Source: Stieleria maiorica (GTDB lineage: Bacteria > Planctomycetota > Planctomycetia > Pirellulales > Pirellulaceae). Taken from it: 64,000 nt of DNA. Location: assembly GCF_008035925.1 (NCBI RefSeq), contig NZ_CP036264.1:3966402-4030401 (forward strand), given 5' to 3'. This document shows, piece after piece, positions 9,138-19,150 of the stretch. The position numbers were made by a program, and so were the translations under genes. Under the pieces are notes generated by a model. It was not told where the DNA came from. It was given only the letters and a program-made list of their open reading frames with translations, and ran no database searches. Each line of letters opens with the position of its first letter. The first letter of the stretch is position 1.

Positions 9138-9380
9138 CTACTTATTGTTCCGCTTGGTTTTTTCAACCAAGTGGGAACCGACGAGGGAACCGATCAGCAG
9201 CAACCCAATCAACACGTAGTTTCGCAATTCGCCCTTGATGCCCAACAGTTCGATCACCAATACGATCACGATTCCGGCGACAATCGCTCCCCCTGAAATG
9301 AGGTAGCCTCGCCATTGAATTGGTTTTCGCTCATCGGAATGCGAACTACGCGATTCGGGCGGGCGATAGGGATTGGTCAT
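9138..9380 (-). CDS. Small two-helix membrane protein (NPYRPP type)
   Basis: An 80-residue protein. It starts MTNPYRPPES, an N-terminal NPYxPP motif that I associate with many small planctomycete membrane proteins. Two hydrophobic segments follow: residues about 28-46 (YLISGGAIVAGIVIVLVIEL) and 55-70 (YVLIGLLLIGSLVG). The tail KTKRNNK is basic and likely cytoplasmic. The function is unknown. It ends 180 bp from the autotransporter start and begins 60 bp from the hsdR stop; whether it is cotranscribed with hsdR is unclear. Confidence 0.75.
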   Translation of the reverse strand: MTNPYRPPESRSSHSDERKPIQWRGYLISGGAIVAGIVIVLVIELLGIKGELRNYVLIGLLLIGSLVGSHLVEKTKRNNK

Positions 9381-9428
9381 CGACTCATTGTGGCTTGGTG
9401 CCTGTGCTCCGTAGGATCGCGTCTGACA

Positions 9429-9445
9429 GGTGACGCGACGTCACC
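9429..9445. repeat. Palindrome at the hsdR stop codon, member of a six-copy motif
   Basis: GGTGACG and CGTCACC are perfect 7-bp arms around CGA, spanning the hsdR stop. The core fits TGACGYGRYGTCA. Other copies lie at 10788-10800 and 12303-12315 (hsdR), 15929-15941 (hsdS), 17229-17241 (hsdM) and 18385-18397 (upstream of hsdM). Confidence 0.75.
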
Positions 9446-12400
9446 TCAAAGAGTCGTTGCAGATTGCTTCCGCCTGTTCCAGCACCAGTTTCGTCGCCGC
9501 TGCCTGCAGATCCGGCGGGTAGCCGTGCTTCCGCAAAATCCGGCGGATGATGACGCGGATTCGGGCCCGGGCCGATTCTCGTAGTGCCCAGTCGATGGTG
9601 ACATTCTTCCGAACCGCCACGATCAGCTCCGTCGCAATCACTTTCAGCTTGTCGTTCCCCAAGAGTTCGAATGCGGACTCGTTCTCGGCCAGGGCGTCGT
9701 AGAAGGCCAGTTCGTCGTCATTGAGCCCCAGATCCGCTCCACGGGCCGCCGCGGCGCGGAGTTCCTTGCCCAGCTTGATCATTTCCTCGATGATCTCTTG
9801 CGTCGTGATCGCCCGGTTGTGGTAGGCGTTCAGCGTCCGCTTGAGCATGTCCGAAAACGCTCGCGCCTGGACGACGTTGCGTGGCGACCGAGTTTTGATC
9901 TCGTCGCTCAGCAGCTTCTTGAGCAATTCGACGGCCACGTTCTTGTGCGGCAAGCGGCGGACTTCCTCCAAAAAGTCGTCCGACAGGATCGAGATGTCCG
10001 GCTTCTCCATGCTGGCGGCGCTGAACACGTCGATCGGCCGGTCACCCGTCGTGACGACCGCCTTGCCGACCAGTTGACGCACGGCGTAGTCAAGTTCGCT
10101 TTGCGACTTGCCGTTCTCCTGGTACTTCCGCATCATCGCGGCAACTGTCTGGAAGAAGGCGACGTCGTCGCGAATCTCGTGGGCGTAGGACTCGGTGGGG
10201 CAAAGTGCGAACGCCTTCGAAAGTGAGCCCACGCTGGCCAGCCAACGCTGTTTGCCGTCCTCCTGATCGAGAACGTAGTCTTGGGCGGCAACGGGAACTG
10301 ACACCATGTCAGTGGGCTTTCCGCCGTGCCACGCCGACCAATCGAACCCGTGAAGCATGTCGCAGCAGATGTCGTACTGTTTTTGCAACGCGGCGACCGC
10401 TTGGGCCGTGTCGATCGTGGTTTCCCCCTGCCCTCCAGACTCCGTGTACGTCCGCAAGGCCGCACGCAGCGAATCACCGATCCCCAGGTAATCGACCACC
10501 AGACCGCCGGGTTTGTCGCGGAAGACGCGGTTGACCCGCGCGATCGCCTGCATCAGCCCGTGACCCTGCATCGGTTTGTCCAGGTACATCGTGTGCAAGC
10601 ACGGGGCGTCGAACCCGGTCAGCCACATGTCGCGGACGATCACCAGTTTGAAATCGCTGCACGGATCCTTGAATCGGTTGGCCAGTTCCCTTCGCCGTTG
10701 CTTCGTTCGGACGTGCGGCTGCCACTCCGGTGGATCCGACGCGGATCCCGTCATGATGGTTTTCACCGCGCCGGTGACGTCGTCGTCTGACGTGATGTCA
10801 TCCTTCGTTTTCGACAGCGGCCCGCGCTCGGGCTCGGCTACAAATTGCGGCGATTCGCTGCCCGGCGACGCATTCCACGCCTTGGCATTGTTCGGCTTGG
10901 CCTTTTGGGACGATCCCGCCCACTCCGGTCGCAGCTTGATGATCTCGTTGTACAGGTCCACACAAATCCGCCGGCTCATGCAGACCACCATCCCCTTGCC
11001 CGGCATCGCGTCGCAGCGGGTGTCGAAGTGTTTGACCAAGTCCTCGGCCAGCACGCGCAAACGGTCCGCGTCGCCCACCATCGACTCGAGCGCCGCCCAC
11101 TTGGTCTTCAGCTTCTCCCGCGTCGTGGTTTCCTCTGACTCGGTGACCTCGTCAAAGTCCTCGTCGATCGTTTGCATCGACGAATCGGCCAGCGACAGCT
11201 TGATCACCCGGCTTTCATAGAAAATCGGGACGGTCGCCTTGTCCTCGACCGCTCGCTGGATGTCGTAGACGCTGATGTAATCGCCGAAGACCGCCCGGGT
11301 GTTCTTGTCGTCCAGTTCGACCGGTGTCCCGGTGAACCCGATGAAGGATGCGTTGGGCAGCGCGTCACGGATGTTCCGGGCGAATCCGTAGGACACGTCG
11401 CCGGATTCCTTGTTGACCTTCGCTTTGAAGCCGTACTGGCTCCGGTGGGCCTCGTCGGCCATGACCACCACGTTGGACCGATCCGACAGCTGCGGGAACT
11501 GGCCCACTTTCTCCGCAAACTTGTGGACCGTGGTGAAGATCACGCCCCCGGACCCCACCTGTAGCAACTCACGCAGGTGCTCGACGCTCTCGGCCTGGAC
11601 CGGCGTTTGACGCAAGACATCGTGACATCGCTGGAATTGGCCGAACAGTTGGTCGTCCAAGTCGTTGCGGTCGGTCAGCACGATCAGCGTCGGGTTGTTC
11701 ATTTCGGGACGCGAGATCACCAGCCCCGAATAGAACAGCATCGTCAGGCTCTTGCCGCTGCCCTGGGTGTGCCAAACGACACCGCACTGCCGGCTTCCAT
11801 TGGACCGAGTCGCTTTGATCGTTGCCTCGATCGCGGTGGCGGCGGCGTGGAACTGGTGGTACCCGGCCAGGATCTTGTGGACCTTGCCGCTATCCTGGTC
11901 TTCTTCGAACACAATGAAGTTTTGGACCAGCCGAATCAGCCTCTCCGGGTCGAATGCACCGCGGATCAGCGCTTCCAGCTCACTCAGTCCCTTCACGGGC
12001 TTCTCAGAGTCGATCGCCCTCCACGGCTTGAACCACTCGCGTCCGGCCGTCAGCGAGCCCATACGAGCCCCCACGCCGTCGCTGGCGACCAGCAGTTCGT
12101 TGTAGCCGAACAGAGTCGGGAACTCGGCCTTGTACGTCTGCAGTTGGCTGTAGGCTTTGTCGACGGTCGTCTGTTCGTCGGCGATGTTTTTCAGTTCGAT
12201 GACGACCAGCGGCAATCCGTTGACGAACAGGACGATGTCCAGCCGGCGGTTGTGACCGTGCTCGGTGACGATGAACTGGTTGACGGCCAGAAAATCGTTT
12301 GATGACGTGATGTCACCCAGCAGCTTGGCGTGGTCGCCGGCGATCGAACCGTCATCACGCCGATACTCGACCTCCACGCCGTCCCTGAGCCGCTGGTGGA

Positions 12401-12665
12401 ACGCCCGGTTGTTCTGGATGACCGTCGGCAGATCGGGCCGCAGGACCTTGCGCAGGGCGTCCTCACGGGCTTCTTCGGGAAGTTTGGGGTTCAGTCTCGC
12501 AATCGCCGCCCGCAGCCGGTCAATGAGGATCACGTCTTGAAACGATTCACGCTCGGGGGCGTCACCATCCGGAGCGATCGTCGAACCGTGCGCGGTGTCG
12601 AAACCGATCTCGGAAAGCCAGTCCAACGCGGCCTGTTCGACAGTGTCTTCGTTGATCGTGCCCAT
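9441..12665 (-). CDS. hsdR: Type I restriction enzyme, restriction/translocase subunit HsdR
   Basis: A 1074-residue motor and nuclease subunit. It translocates DNA with ATP and cuts unmethylated DNA when joined to HsdM2HsdS. The N-terminal PD-(D/E)XK nuclease is seen at [19 protein letters not shown] (Asp143, Glu157, Lys159). Walker A is HTQGSGKS (300-307), the DEAH box is at 404-407 ([11 protein letters not shown]), and later helicase motifs include IGFTGTP and MWLTGFDAP. The C-terminal helical region is present, so length is normal. It is the last gene of the operon, 5 bp after the DUF4268 gene. A stretch near residues 585-627 (AKPNNAKAW to DDITSDDDV) looks longer than in HsdR proteins I recall and contains one copy of the palindromic 13-mer. 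Confidence 0.97.
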   Translation of the reverse strand: MGTINEDTVEQAALDWLSEIGFDTAHGSTIAPDGDAPERESFQDVILIDRLRAAIARLNPKLPEEAREDALRKVLRPDLPTVIQNNRAFHQRLRDGVEVEYRRDDGSIAGDHAKLLGDITSSNDFLAVNQFIVTEHGHNRRLDIVLFVNGLPLVVIELKNIADEQTTVDKAYSQLQTYKAEFPTLFGYNELLVASDGVGARMGSLTAGREWFKPWRAIDSEKPVKGLSELEALIRGAFDPERLIRLVQNFIVFEEDQDSGKVHKILAGYHQFHAAATAIEATIKATRSNGSRQCGVVWHTQGSGKSLTMLFYSGLVISRPEMNNPTLIVLTDRNDLDDQLFGQFQRCHDVLRQTPVQAESVEHLRELLQVGSGGVIFTTVHKFAEKVGQFPQLSDRSNVVVMADEAHRSQYGFKAKVNKESGDVSYGFARNIRDALPNASFIGFTGTPVELDDKNTRAVFGDYISVYDIQRAVEDKATVPIFYESRVIKLSLADSSMQTIDEDFDEVTESEETTTREKLKTKWAALESMVGDADRLRVLAEDLVKHFDTRCDAMPGKGMVVCMSRRICVDLYNEIIKLRPEWAGSSQKAKPNNAKAWNASPGSESPQFVAEPERGPLSKTKDDITSDDDVTGAVKTIMTGSASDPPEWQPHVRTKQRRRELANRFKDPCSDFKLVIVRDMWLTGFDAPCLHTMYLDKPMQGHGLMQAIARVNRVFRDKPGGLVVDYLGIGDSLRAALRTYTESGGQGETTIDTAQAVAALQKQYDICCDMLHGFDWSAWHGGKPTDMVSVPVAAQDYVLDQEDGKQRWLASVGSLSKAFALCPTESYAHEIRDDVAFFQTVAAMMRKYQENGKSQSELDYAVRQLVGKAVVTTGDRPIDVFSAASMEKPDISILSDDFLEEVRRLPHKNVAVELLKKLLSDEIKTRSPRNVVQARAFSDMLKRTLNAYHNRAITTQEIIEEMIKLGKELRAAAARGADLGLNDDELAFYDALAENESAFELLGNDKLKVIATELIVAVRKNVTIDWALRESARARIRVIIRRILRKHGYPPDLQAAATKLVLEQAEAICNDSLR

Positions 12666-12670
12666 TGGGT

Positions 12671-13651
12671 TTATTTCTCCTCAGGCACGTAGTCATTAGG
12701 ATCGAGTGTCTTCACCACCGATGAAAACGTTGAGTGCAGAGCATTGAGTTTCTCGTGCATCCACGAGTGTTGGCGAGGCCAGTCATCGCGATTGGCTGGA
12801 TCAGCATCCGACAACTCGATCTTGATGAGTTTCTGTTTCGCACCTGGGTTCTCCAGCCATTCAAGTGTTTCCCCAAATTGTGCCTCGTACTGCTCCTTGT
12901 CTCTTTCGAGCAACTTGAAGTATGCGAGCGACTCATCGGTTCCCACCACAACCCGCACAGAAGCGACAGGCGGGTTCAGCCGAATGTGTGCATTGAGAAA
13001 GATTCCCGACTTTCCGAGTGAGAGATCCATAAAGCCCCAAGGATGTGCTTTCGTGGGCTTAACAGCTCCGCCCTTCTCAAGCATCAATTCGCGGAAATCA
13101 GACCAGTAGTCCAATTGCAATTGCTGATTGTCTGACAGCGACCCTGTGTTTCTTGCAGCGGATGTTACCGATCTAGTCCAATCGTTCGGTTTGCTGACCA
13201 AGTTGAACTTAGGCGCGGCGGGGGAACTTCCAATTCTCCACAATTCCACTTCTAACCCGAAGAAGCTGAACTTATCCGAAGTAATATCATTCAACCAATC
13301 GAGTGCAGCGCGGTGCTCCTCGGTGAACTTCGCAGCGACCCAGACAATTGTCGCCGCATCTAGCCCAGCTGCATAAGTGATTAATTGCCCAAGGTGAATG
13401 TGATCCGTTCGCTCAAGCTGGTTTTCGATTAGCACCCACGCTTGGCTCGCTGTGTCCTGACACAAGATGTCGGCTCGAAATGGCCCGACATTTCTTTCTT
13501 GGGCCTCCACTTCTAAATCCATTCCAATTGTTTCGCCCAAGAGCTTGATATTCTCTGTCCCCGCTAGCCATGGTGTGAAATCCCCCGGTTCGGATGCCCA
13601 AATGGTCCGCAGATCAACGCTTTCAAGGCGGCTGAGGTTCTTCGCTGTCAT
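12671..13651 (-). CDS. DUF4268-like protein with a PD-(D/E)XK-type core
   Basis: A 326-residue protein of the DUF4268 kind. The N-terminal third has a nuclease-like core: FRADILCQD (Asp61) and then [20 protein letters not shown] with Glu76 and Gln78, followed by the alpha-helix ITYAAGLDA, as in PD-(D/E)XK proteins with an E-x-Q variant. The C-terminal part, with a conserved-looking [11 protein letters not shown] and a [16 protein letters not shown] segment, corresponds to DUF4268. Proteins of this type are common near restriction systems, but a biochemical role is not established to my knowledge. It sits between the unknown gene at 13663 (11-bp gap) and hsdR (5-bp gap), so it must be cotranscribed. 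The sequence looks AT-richer than hsdR. Confidence 0.8.
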   Translation of the reverse strand: MTAKNLSRLESVDLRTIWASEPGDFTPWLAGTENIKLLGETIGMDLEVEAQERNVGPFRADILCQDTASQAWVLIENQLERTDHIHLGQLITYAAGLDAATIVWVAAKFTEEHRAALDWLNDITSDKFSFFGLEVELWRIGSSPAAPKFNLVSKPNDWTRSVTSAARNTGSLSDNQQLQLDYWSDFRELMLEKGGAVKPTKAHPWGFMDLSLGKSGIFLNAHIRLNPPVASVRVVVGTDESLAYFKLLERDKEQYEAQFGETLEWLENPGAKQKLIKIELSDADPANRDDWPRQHSWMHEKLNALHSTFSSVVKTLDPNDYVPEEK

Positions 13652-13662
13652 GTCGTCACCAT

Positions 13663-14424
13663 TTACTGTTCCAATGACCGTAGTTTTTTCTCACCAGCAA
13701 GAAAGTCCAGTACTTTCTGAAACTGCACGAACACCATCGCTAGTTCAAACTCATCGACAGAACGAGCCCAAGTCCCGATTGAGTGAATCAGCCCAAACTC
13801 GTCAACTGTAATTGTCTGCCTAAGACTCGCGTCAATGATCCAAGAAACGGCACCGTCATCCTTGTCTGGGCGTTTCTTGTTATCAATTGGCTGCTGGCCT
13901 TGTTCGGTATCTTTAACCCCGTAGGAAACAGATCCAAACCTTTCAGCTGCGATCGTCGCTTGCCTCCTTAAGCCGCCCTCCCATTCCAAGCTGGTCAAAT
14001 ACGCCTTCATCGCGTATTCATACGGTCCGGTTTCGCTAACGACACCACGAAGTTTCTTCGTGCGAAGGATAGGCGTCCCTGGCACGCTTCTCGGGCTCGC
14101 TCTGCTGCCGGCAAAAAGATTTTCCGCGGCTTCTGAGTCTTTGCCTTCGAGTTTAATCGCGCGGTCATCTTTGACGCTCAGGATTTGCTCAGCAACAAAT
14201 ACCGGGAAAAGGTTTCGATTTCGGGGCATCGACTTGAGACTCACGTCGGCGGATTCACCCTGCCCGTTCATTGCTTTCCGAATCTCCAAATTCTTTTCGT
14301 TCTGCAATCGGATGAGTTCTCTCATCCTCATTTCGAGGCGCGATGACATGATGACATCACCTGCCCAACGAGCATACGAGAACAGAGTTGCCAATTGCGG
14401 AATATCAAACCTTTGGAATTCCAT
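13663..14424 (-). CDS. Unknown protein embedded in the type I restriction operon
   Basis: A 253-residue soluble protein that I do not recognise. Visible features are a basic, helical N-terminus (ARWAGDVIMSSRLEMRMREL), a glycine/serine loop region (LFAGSRASPRSVPGTP), and a C-terminal half with two short hydrophobic helices near FGLIHSIGTW and ELAMVFVQFQKVLDFL. No nuclease, ATPase or DNA-binding motif can be seen. It overlaps the preceding gene by 20 bp, which implies translational coupling, and is followed 11 bp later by the DUF4268 gene. Its place between hsdS and hsdR and its AT-rich composition suggest horizontally acquired cargo. A regulatory or partner role for the upstream nuclease-like protein is inference. 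Confidence 0.7.
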   Translation of the reverse strand: MEFQRFDIPQLATLFSYARWAGDVIMSSRLEMRMRELIRLQNEKNLEIRKAMNGQGESADVSLKSMPRNRNLFPVFVAEQILSVKDDRAIKLEGKDSEAAENLFAGSRASPRSVPGTPILRTKKLRGVVSETGPYEYAMKAYLTSLEWEGGLRRQATIAAERFGSVSYGVKDTEQGQQPIDNKKRPDKDDGAVSWIIDASLRQTITVDEFGLIHSIGTWARSVDEFELAMVFVQFQKVLDFLAGEKKLRSLEQ

Positions 14425-15226
14425 AGAACATAGTTTCTTGGAGTTTTCGCAACCGAACTTTCGAATCAGCCAATAGGTGCGATGCCAGCTTGGAATCGGC
14501 GGCAGTCTTCTTTGAAACGCCTGTCATTTGGAGATAACGAGCAAGCACACATTGATTGCGCGGTATCAGCATGAACACGTTGATGTTTCGATGCCCTGAT
14601 TCATAGCCCGTAATGATAATCAGTCCATATCCCATGGAATGCTGAAAAACGTCACTACGCGAACACTCCCTCCAATAGCAGACTAGCTGGATAAATGCGT
14701 CATCAAACGGAGTGACGTGGTTGGCTCTCTTGGTGGTTTTTGCCTCGGCTGGCCACCAGTTTGGTGAAAACTCCATTGCAGACGCCGGAATCTCCATTCG
14801 ATCGGCTATTTGATGGAACGCAGTTGGTAGACTTGCGATGTTGAAGACGAAGTCGGGTGCGCGTTTCGGTGTGGTCGCTCGTATGTGAACGATGTCGATT
14901 GCTCGAAGGCCTAGTGCTCGCAGTCCAACGATCCCGCAAACAGTCTCACCGATATTTCCTATCACACCCGGAGATCGTTGCTTATCCAGTAACGGCTGAT
15001 ACGCGAAGTTAGGTGGAAACGAACCGTGGAACTGTCCCCCTATGAGACCTACCTGCTGTGGTCGAACGATGTAGTCCTCAAAATGCCTGCCCATATCCCG
15101 GATCTGGTAGGAGCCCGCGAATGAAGTCGCGCTTGGGCCGAATGAACTCCGCCCGATCGATCGCGTCTGGATAGTCTCCTTATGTTGGAAGCTACGTCCC
15201 GGGATCACGCAAATTTCAAAATTCAC
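14405..15226 (-). CDS. Unknown protein with a PD-(D/E)XK-like residue pattern, embedded in the restriction operon
   Basis: A 273-residue protein of no family I recognise. The central region has an order compatible with a PD-(D/E)XK nuclease fold: Glu94 in the helix GETVCGIVGLRALGL, Asp125 in RAPDFVFNI, and Glu161-x-Lys163 in WWPAEAKTTKR, followed by a helix with QLVCYWRE. The strand YGLIIITGY follows. This is pattern reading only, with no alignment. The start is a GTG at 15226, 24 bp after the hsdS stop, and the 3' end overlaps the next gene by 20 bp. The pair could be an accessory restriction or anti-phage module riding in the hsd operon. The sequence looks AT-rich compared with hsdM and hsdR. 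Confidence 0.7.
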   Translation of the reverse strand: MNFEICVIPGRSFQHKETIQTRSIGRSSFGPSATSFAGSYQIRDMGRHFEDYIVRPQQVGLIGGQFHGSFPPNFAYQPLLDKQRSPGVIGNIGETVCGIVGLRALGLRAIDIVHIRATTPKRAPDFVFNIASLPTAFHQIADRMEIPASAMEFSPNWWPAEAKTTKRANHVTPFDDAFIQLVCYWRECSRSDVFQHSMGYGLIIITGYESGHRNINVFMLIPRNQCVLARYLQMTGVSKKTAADSKLASHLLADSKVRLRKLQETMFYGIPKV

Positions 15227-15250
15227 CGTCGCTCACCCTTTTCAAGCCAT

Positions 15251-16633
15251 TCAACTTGGTGCAGATGCAACTGACAGGCTGTCAGCGAAGCTCTGCTCTG
15301 CTTCACCAACCCGGATCTCGCCTGACAGCAGTTTGGGAAGCAGTGTGTCGCGGAGGGCGGCAAGTGTTCGAGATTCTTCGCAATTAGCTTTGATTCGCTC
15401 CATCGACGGAGCAATGGTTTTTCCAAATGCATCCGAGACTGCTTGATCAGGCACCGACAACAAAAATTGATGGAAGCAATCAGTTGGAACTCGTTGACGT
15501 CCACTGCTCCCAGTCATGTTGTTAATCGCGTGTGTACGAAATTCGTCCGATCGCGCCAGGTAGTAGGAAAACCCCAGTGGCAGCGGCGGACGAGATCGAA
15601 GCACAATGTATTCCGTCGACCCCCAGCCGATTTCGTCTTCTGCCAGGAAATCGACGAACGCGGTTTTTCCGTTTTCCAAACAAGGTGTAATTCTTGCGAG
15701 GAGGGTGTCCCCATTGATGAACCGAGTTCCAGAGTTAAATTCTCGGCTAATCCATTCAGTCGGGTGATGGCCGCCAGTGGGCATACTTTTCATGTCCAAG
15801 TAAGGTGCCATCTGCCCCTTCGCAAGCCGACGTTTCGGGTTTACCTCGATCGCTTCCGAAACCGGGCACAGTTTCCATTTGGCAGGAAACGCAATCCCAT
15901 CCACATGCTCCAACGAATCGGGGAAGAGTGACGCGGTGTCAGCGTCCATGCCGGTGGGCTGGCGACCGTCCATCTTCGCCCGGACCGGGTCGAAATCGAC
16001 GAACCAACTCTTGAAGATCGCCCGAGCCATCGACTCCAACGTTTCGTTCATCCGACGGTTCAACTCGATCTTGTCGTCGAGAGTGCCGAGGATTGACGCG
16101 ATGGCGCGTTGCTCTTGCAGCGGAGGAATAAGCGTTGGCAAAGCGCGGATCGTCGGAAGATTGAGACGCTCAGCAACGGAACCATCTCGATAGCCGTGAA
16201 TGTGTGCTGCCATCACTGGCGAATTTAGCCAGTGACGCAAAAAGCGAAAATCAACCAGTTCCGGATTTGGACGGATCAGGACCATCCGCTGTCCGAGGCA
16301 GACTCGCGTGGCCGGTGGGACCTCGGCAGCGATTCCGAAGTAAGTGCCCTCTCGACTGTACATTAAATCGCCCCGACTTGGCTCAGCTCGTTTGATTCGT
16401 TCCGCATATGTTGCTTCGGAAACAGTTTGTGCCTGTTCCACTCGAAATACGCCAGTCATGATGTCTTGTGTGCGTGCCATCAGTGGGCCGACGTTCGCCT
16501 TCTTCGGTGTCGAGTGAGGGCAATCAAATACGTTCTCGCAGGTATCGTCTAGCCGATACCACTTCCAGTGTGGCGGAATGAGTTCGTTGCCGACTGGGAG
16601 ATGGAGTGATTTCTCAATGATCTCAGCCGCCAT
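15251..16633 (-). CDS. hsdS: Type I restriction enzyme specificity subunit HsdS
   Basis: A 460-residue subunit that recognises the bipartite DNA target and joins HsdM and HsdR. Two target-recognition domains can be seen: the first at about residues 15-160 (ending [20 protein letters not shown]) and the second in the C-terminal half (ending [30 protein letters not shown]). Each is followed by the conserved helical spacer; [20 protein letters not shown] and [15 protein letters not shown] are classic HsdS. The chosen ATG at 16633 overlaps the hsdM stop by 11 bp, as is common for hsdMS pairs. The target sequence cannot be predicted. One palindromic 13-mer lies at 15929-15941 within the natural [11 protein letters not shown] motif. 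Confidence 0.96.
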   Translation of the reverse strand: MAAEIIEKSLHLPVGNELIPPHWKWYRLDDTCENVFDCPHSTPKKANVGPLMARTQDIMTGVFRVEQAQTVSEATYAERIKRAEPSRGDLMYSREGTYFGIAAEVPPATRVCLGQRMVLIRPNPELVDFRFLRHWLNSPVMAAHIHGYRDGSVAERLNLPTIRALPTLIPPLQEQRAIASILGTLDDKIELNRRMNETLESMARAIFKSWFVDFDPVRAKMDGRQPTGMDADTASLFPDSLEHVDGIAFPAKWKLCPVSEAIEVNPKRRLAKGQMAPYLDMKSMPTGGHHPTEWISREFNSGTRFINGDTLLARITPCLENGKTAFVDFLAEDEIGWGSTEYIVLRSRPPLPLGFSYYLARSDEFRTHAINNMTGSSGRQRVPTDCFHQFLLSVPDQAVSDAFGKTIAPSMERIKANCEESRTLAALRDTLLPKLLSGEIRVGEAEQSFADSLSVASAPS

Positions 16634-18263
16634 AGCCCAGTCCCTCCAAATTGGACCGGATCGCGGCTTCCAGCTTTGCCGACTCTGCAAACTGCTCGTT
16701 TAGTTCGCCGACCAGTCGTGACATCTTGTCATCGAACGGCTCGTCGTCTTCTTCAACCGCTTCGGCGTCGACGTAGCGACCCGGTGTCAGCACGTACCCG
16801 TGCTCGGCGATCTCGTCCTTCGTCGCTGATTTGCAGAAGCCAGGGATGTCCTCGTACCCTTCGAGCTTCGATTCCAGATTGCAAAACTCCAGGTCGCCCC
16901 GCCAAGCGTGATAGGTGTCGGCGAGCCGCTGGACTTCTTCGTCGGTCAGCTCCCGGTGGACCCGGTCGATCATCTTGCCGAGCTTCCGGGCGTCGATGAA
17001 CAACGTCTCACCGCGGCGGTCCCGGCGGCGGCCGTCGTTCTTGTTCCGCGACAGGAACCACAGGCATACGGGTATCTGAGTGCTGTAGAACAACTGCCCC
17101 GGCAATGCGACCATGCAGTCCACCAAATCCGCTTCCACGATCGCCTTGCGGATGTCACCTTCGCCCGATTGATTCGATGACATGCTGCCGTTGGCCAGCA
17201 CGAACCCGGCAAAACCGCCCGGCGGAGGTGACGCGGTGTCACCTCGCTTTCGTCCGTTCTGCTTCCCAGCGTCCGCACCGGGCGCCAAGTGGTGGATGAA
17301 GTGCTGGACCCACGCGAAGTTGGCGTTGCCCTTGGGCGGTGTGCCGAACTTCCAACGCACGTCATCGTCTTTGCGGTACCAGTCCGAATCGTTAAACGGC
17401 GGATTGGCGATCACGAAATCGGCCTTCAAGTCTGGGTGCAAGTCCCGGCGGAACGTGTCGGCGTGCTCCTTGCCGATGTCGCCGTCGATCCCGCGGATCG
17501 CCAGATTCATCATCGCCAGCCGTCGCGTCGTCGGATTCGACTCCTGGCCGTAGATCGCGATGTCACCGATCCGGCCGCCGTGGTGCTCCACGAACTTCTC
17601 GCTCTGGACGAACATCCCACCGGACCCACAAGCCGGGTCGTACACGCGGCCTTGGAAGGGAGCCAGCATCTCGACCAACGTTCGCACCACGCAGCTGGGC
17701 GTGTAAAACTGGCCGCCCTTCTTGCCCTCGGCCGATGCGAACTGGCTCAAAAAATACTCGTAGACGCGGCCCAGGATGTCCTTGGAGCGGTTTTCGGCGT
17801 CGCCCAGACCGATCGTGCCGATCAGGTCGATCAACTCGCCCAGACGCTGTTTGTCGAGCGCCGGCCGGGCGTAGTTCTTCGTCAGCATCCCCTTCAGCTT
17901 GGGATTGTCCCGCTCGATCGCATCCATCGCCTCGTCGATCAGCTTGCCGATCGTGGGCTGTTTGGCGTTGTCCTGGACGTGTTGCCAGCGAGCTTCCGGG
18001 GGCACCCAAAACACGTTCTCGGCCCGATACTCGTCCGCGTCCTCCGGATCGGCGCCTTCGTACTCCCTCTCGCCGGCGATCAGCTTTTGGTGCAGTTCCT
18101 CGAACGCGTCGCTGATGTACTTCAGGAAGATCAGCCCCAGCACGACGTGCTTGTATTCGGCGGCGTCCATGTTGTTCCGCAGCTTATCCGCCGCCAGCCA
18201 CAACTTGGCTTCAAACCCCAAATTCGCCGCCTGCTTGGCGTCCTTCGCCTTCTTCTTACCCAT
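16623..18263 (-). CDS. hsdM: Type I restriction enzyme methyltransferase subunit HsdM
   Basis: A 546-residue adenine-N6 methyltransferase. The N-terminal helical domain reads [20 protein letters not shown] and [20 protein letters not shown]. The SAM-binding motif is [15 protein letters not shown] and the catalytic motif is [35 protein letters not shown] and [20 protein letters not shown] follow in order. The ATG at 18263 is chosen because similarity begins there; the frame is open to 18581. An insert, [20 protein letters not shown], interrupts the usual [13 protein letters not shown] join and carries one copy of the palindromic 13-mer. It is the first gene of a six-gene operon and is transcribed away from the GIY-YIG gene. 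Confidence 0.97.
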   Translation of the reverse strand: MGKKKAKDAKQAANLGFEAKLWLAADKLRNNMDAAEYKHVVLGLIFLKYISDAFEELHQKLIAGEREYEGADPEDADEYRAENVFWVPPEARWQHVQDNAKQPTIGKLIDEAMDAIERDNPKLKGMLTKNYARPALDKQRLGELIDLIGTIGLGDAENRSKDILGRVYEYFLSQFASAEGKKGGQFYTPSCVVRTLVEMLAPFQGRVYDPACGSGGMFVQSEKFVEHHGGRIGDIAIYGQESNPTTRRLAMMNLAIRGIDGDIGKEHADTFRRDLHPDLKADFVIANPPFNDSDWYRKDDDVRWKFGTPPKGNANFAWVQHFIHHLAPGADAGKQNGRKRGDTASPPPGGFAGFVLANGSMSSNQSGEGDIRKAIVEADLVDCMVALPGQLFYSTQIPVCLWFLSRNKNDGRRRDRRGETLFIDARKLGKMIDRVHRELTDEEVQRLADTYHAWRGDLEFCNLESKLEGYEDIPGFCKSATKDEIAEHGYVLTPGRYVDAEAVEEDDEPFDDKMSRLVGELNEQFAESAKLEAAIRSNLEGLGYGG

Positions 18264-18376
18264 GCCCACTGACACCACGTCACCAAGTTCGCAAATCTCG
18301 CAAACGCCCCAGTGTAAGGGACGGCAAATGCGTCCGGTAGCAGGGGCCGAATCAAGTATGATGCCGAACGGATGAG

Positions 18377-19150
18377 TTGCGCAGTGACGCGGTGTCATCC
18401 CGATCCGATCACATCGCCCGTTTTTCCACGTCAAAAAGTCCATTGCCCCAGCAGCCACCGACAACGTTTCAGATCCCGTGTCCGCAGTGCGGGCGCCGAC
18501 TGCTTTCGCCGATCGAAAGGATGGGGCTCCGGGCGAAGTGCCCGCAGTGTGGGGCGACGTTGCGGCTCCCCGGACAGCCACTTCAGCGGCGGACTGCCAC
18601 CCAAAGTAAGGCCCCAGCGTCTAAGCTTGCGGAGCCTCCACCAATTCCTCGGACGGAAGTCGACGCGTCGAATCTCAAGGACGCAACCGTTCATGAAACG
18701 TTGTCAGTCACCCTAGACGTGGCGGAGTCCGCCAGACTTTCGGCGACGTACACCTACTTCATACAGGCAGGGCTCTGTGGAGACATCAAGATCGGAATCA
18801 GCAACGATCCGGAAGGGCGGCGCCGCCAACTCCAAACCGGCAATTCGGAGCGATTGGTGATTTTGGCGGTGCTACCTGGTGACCACGAATCCTATTTCCA
18901 CCAGAAGTTTCGGCGTCATCGACTGGAGGGCGAGTGGTTTCAGGGCGACATCGTTCGTGTTTACTTGGTGAGCCACCAATTCGAAGCACTGAAATCCAAG
19001 TTGGGAATGCACAACGCGCCCATCGGGTGCCTGACGTGGTTCACGGGTTCACTGGATGCCGTCGGGAGAAGAGTCGTCGTGATGTCGCTGATATTGTTCG
19101 TGCTGATACTTCTACTTCTGGCGCCGCTGATGGGCACGCATCAACGGTAA
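18377..19150 (+). CDS. Zinc-ribbon / GIY-YIG (T5orf172-type) nuclease-like protein with a C-terminal membrane helix
   Basis: Up to 257 residues. The N-terminus has a zinc ribbon with two CPQCG knuckles ([11 protein letters not shown] and [12 protein letters not shown]). A low-complexity linker leads to a GIY-YIG domain of the T5orf172/MUG113 kind: [32 protein letters not shown], then a [15 protein letters not shown] end. The C-terminus has a strong membrane helix ([20 protein letters not shown]). The start is uncertain because no ATG precedes the zinc ribbon; TTG 18377, GTG 18392 or TTG 18443 are possible. It is divergent from hsdM. GIY-YIG domains cut DNA in restriction, repair and homing. 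A membrane-anchored version next to a restriction operon is odd, and the substrate is unknown. Confidence 0.8.
   Translation: MRSDAVSSRSDHIARFSTSKSPLPQQPPTTFQIPCPQCGRRLLSPIERMGLRAKCPQCGATLRLPGQPLQRRTATQSKAPASKLAEPPPIPRTEVDASNLKDATVHETLSVTLDVAESARLSATYTYFIQAGLCGDIKIGISNDPEGRRRQLQTGNSERLVILAVLPGDHESYFHQKFRRHRLEGEWFQGDIVRVYLVSHQFEALKSKLGMHNAPIGCLTWFTGSLDAVGRRVVVMSLILFVLILLLLAPLMGTHQR
18385..18397. promoter_or_regulatory. Palindromic 13-mer upstream of hsdM
   Basis: TGACGCGGTGTCA lies in the divergent region between hsdM (start 18263) and the GIY-YIG gene. It is identical to copies inside hsdS and hsdM. The position would suit an operator, but most copies are intragenic, so a regulatory role is only possible. 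Confidence 0.4.

Noticed and set aside
17289..18272. 327-aa plus-strand frame opposite hsdM
   Set aside because: Antisense shadow of HsdM, whose motifs are complete on the minus strand.
18264..18581. N-terminal extension of HsdM
   Set aside because: Similarity to HsdM begins at the ATG at 18263; the extension covers the divergent promoter region and part of the GIY-YIG gene.
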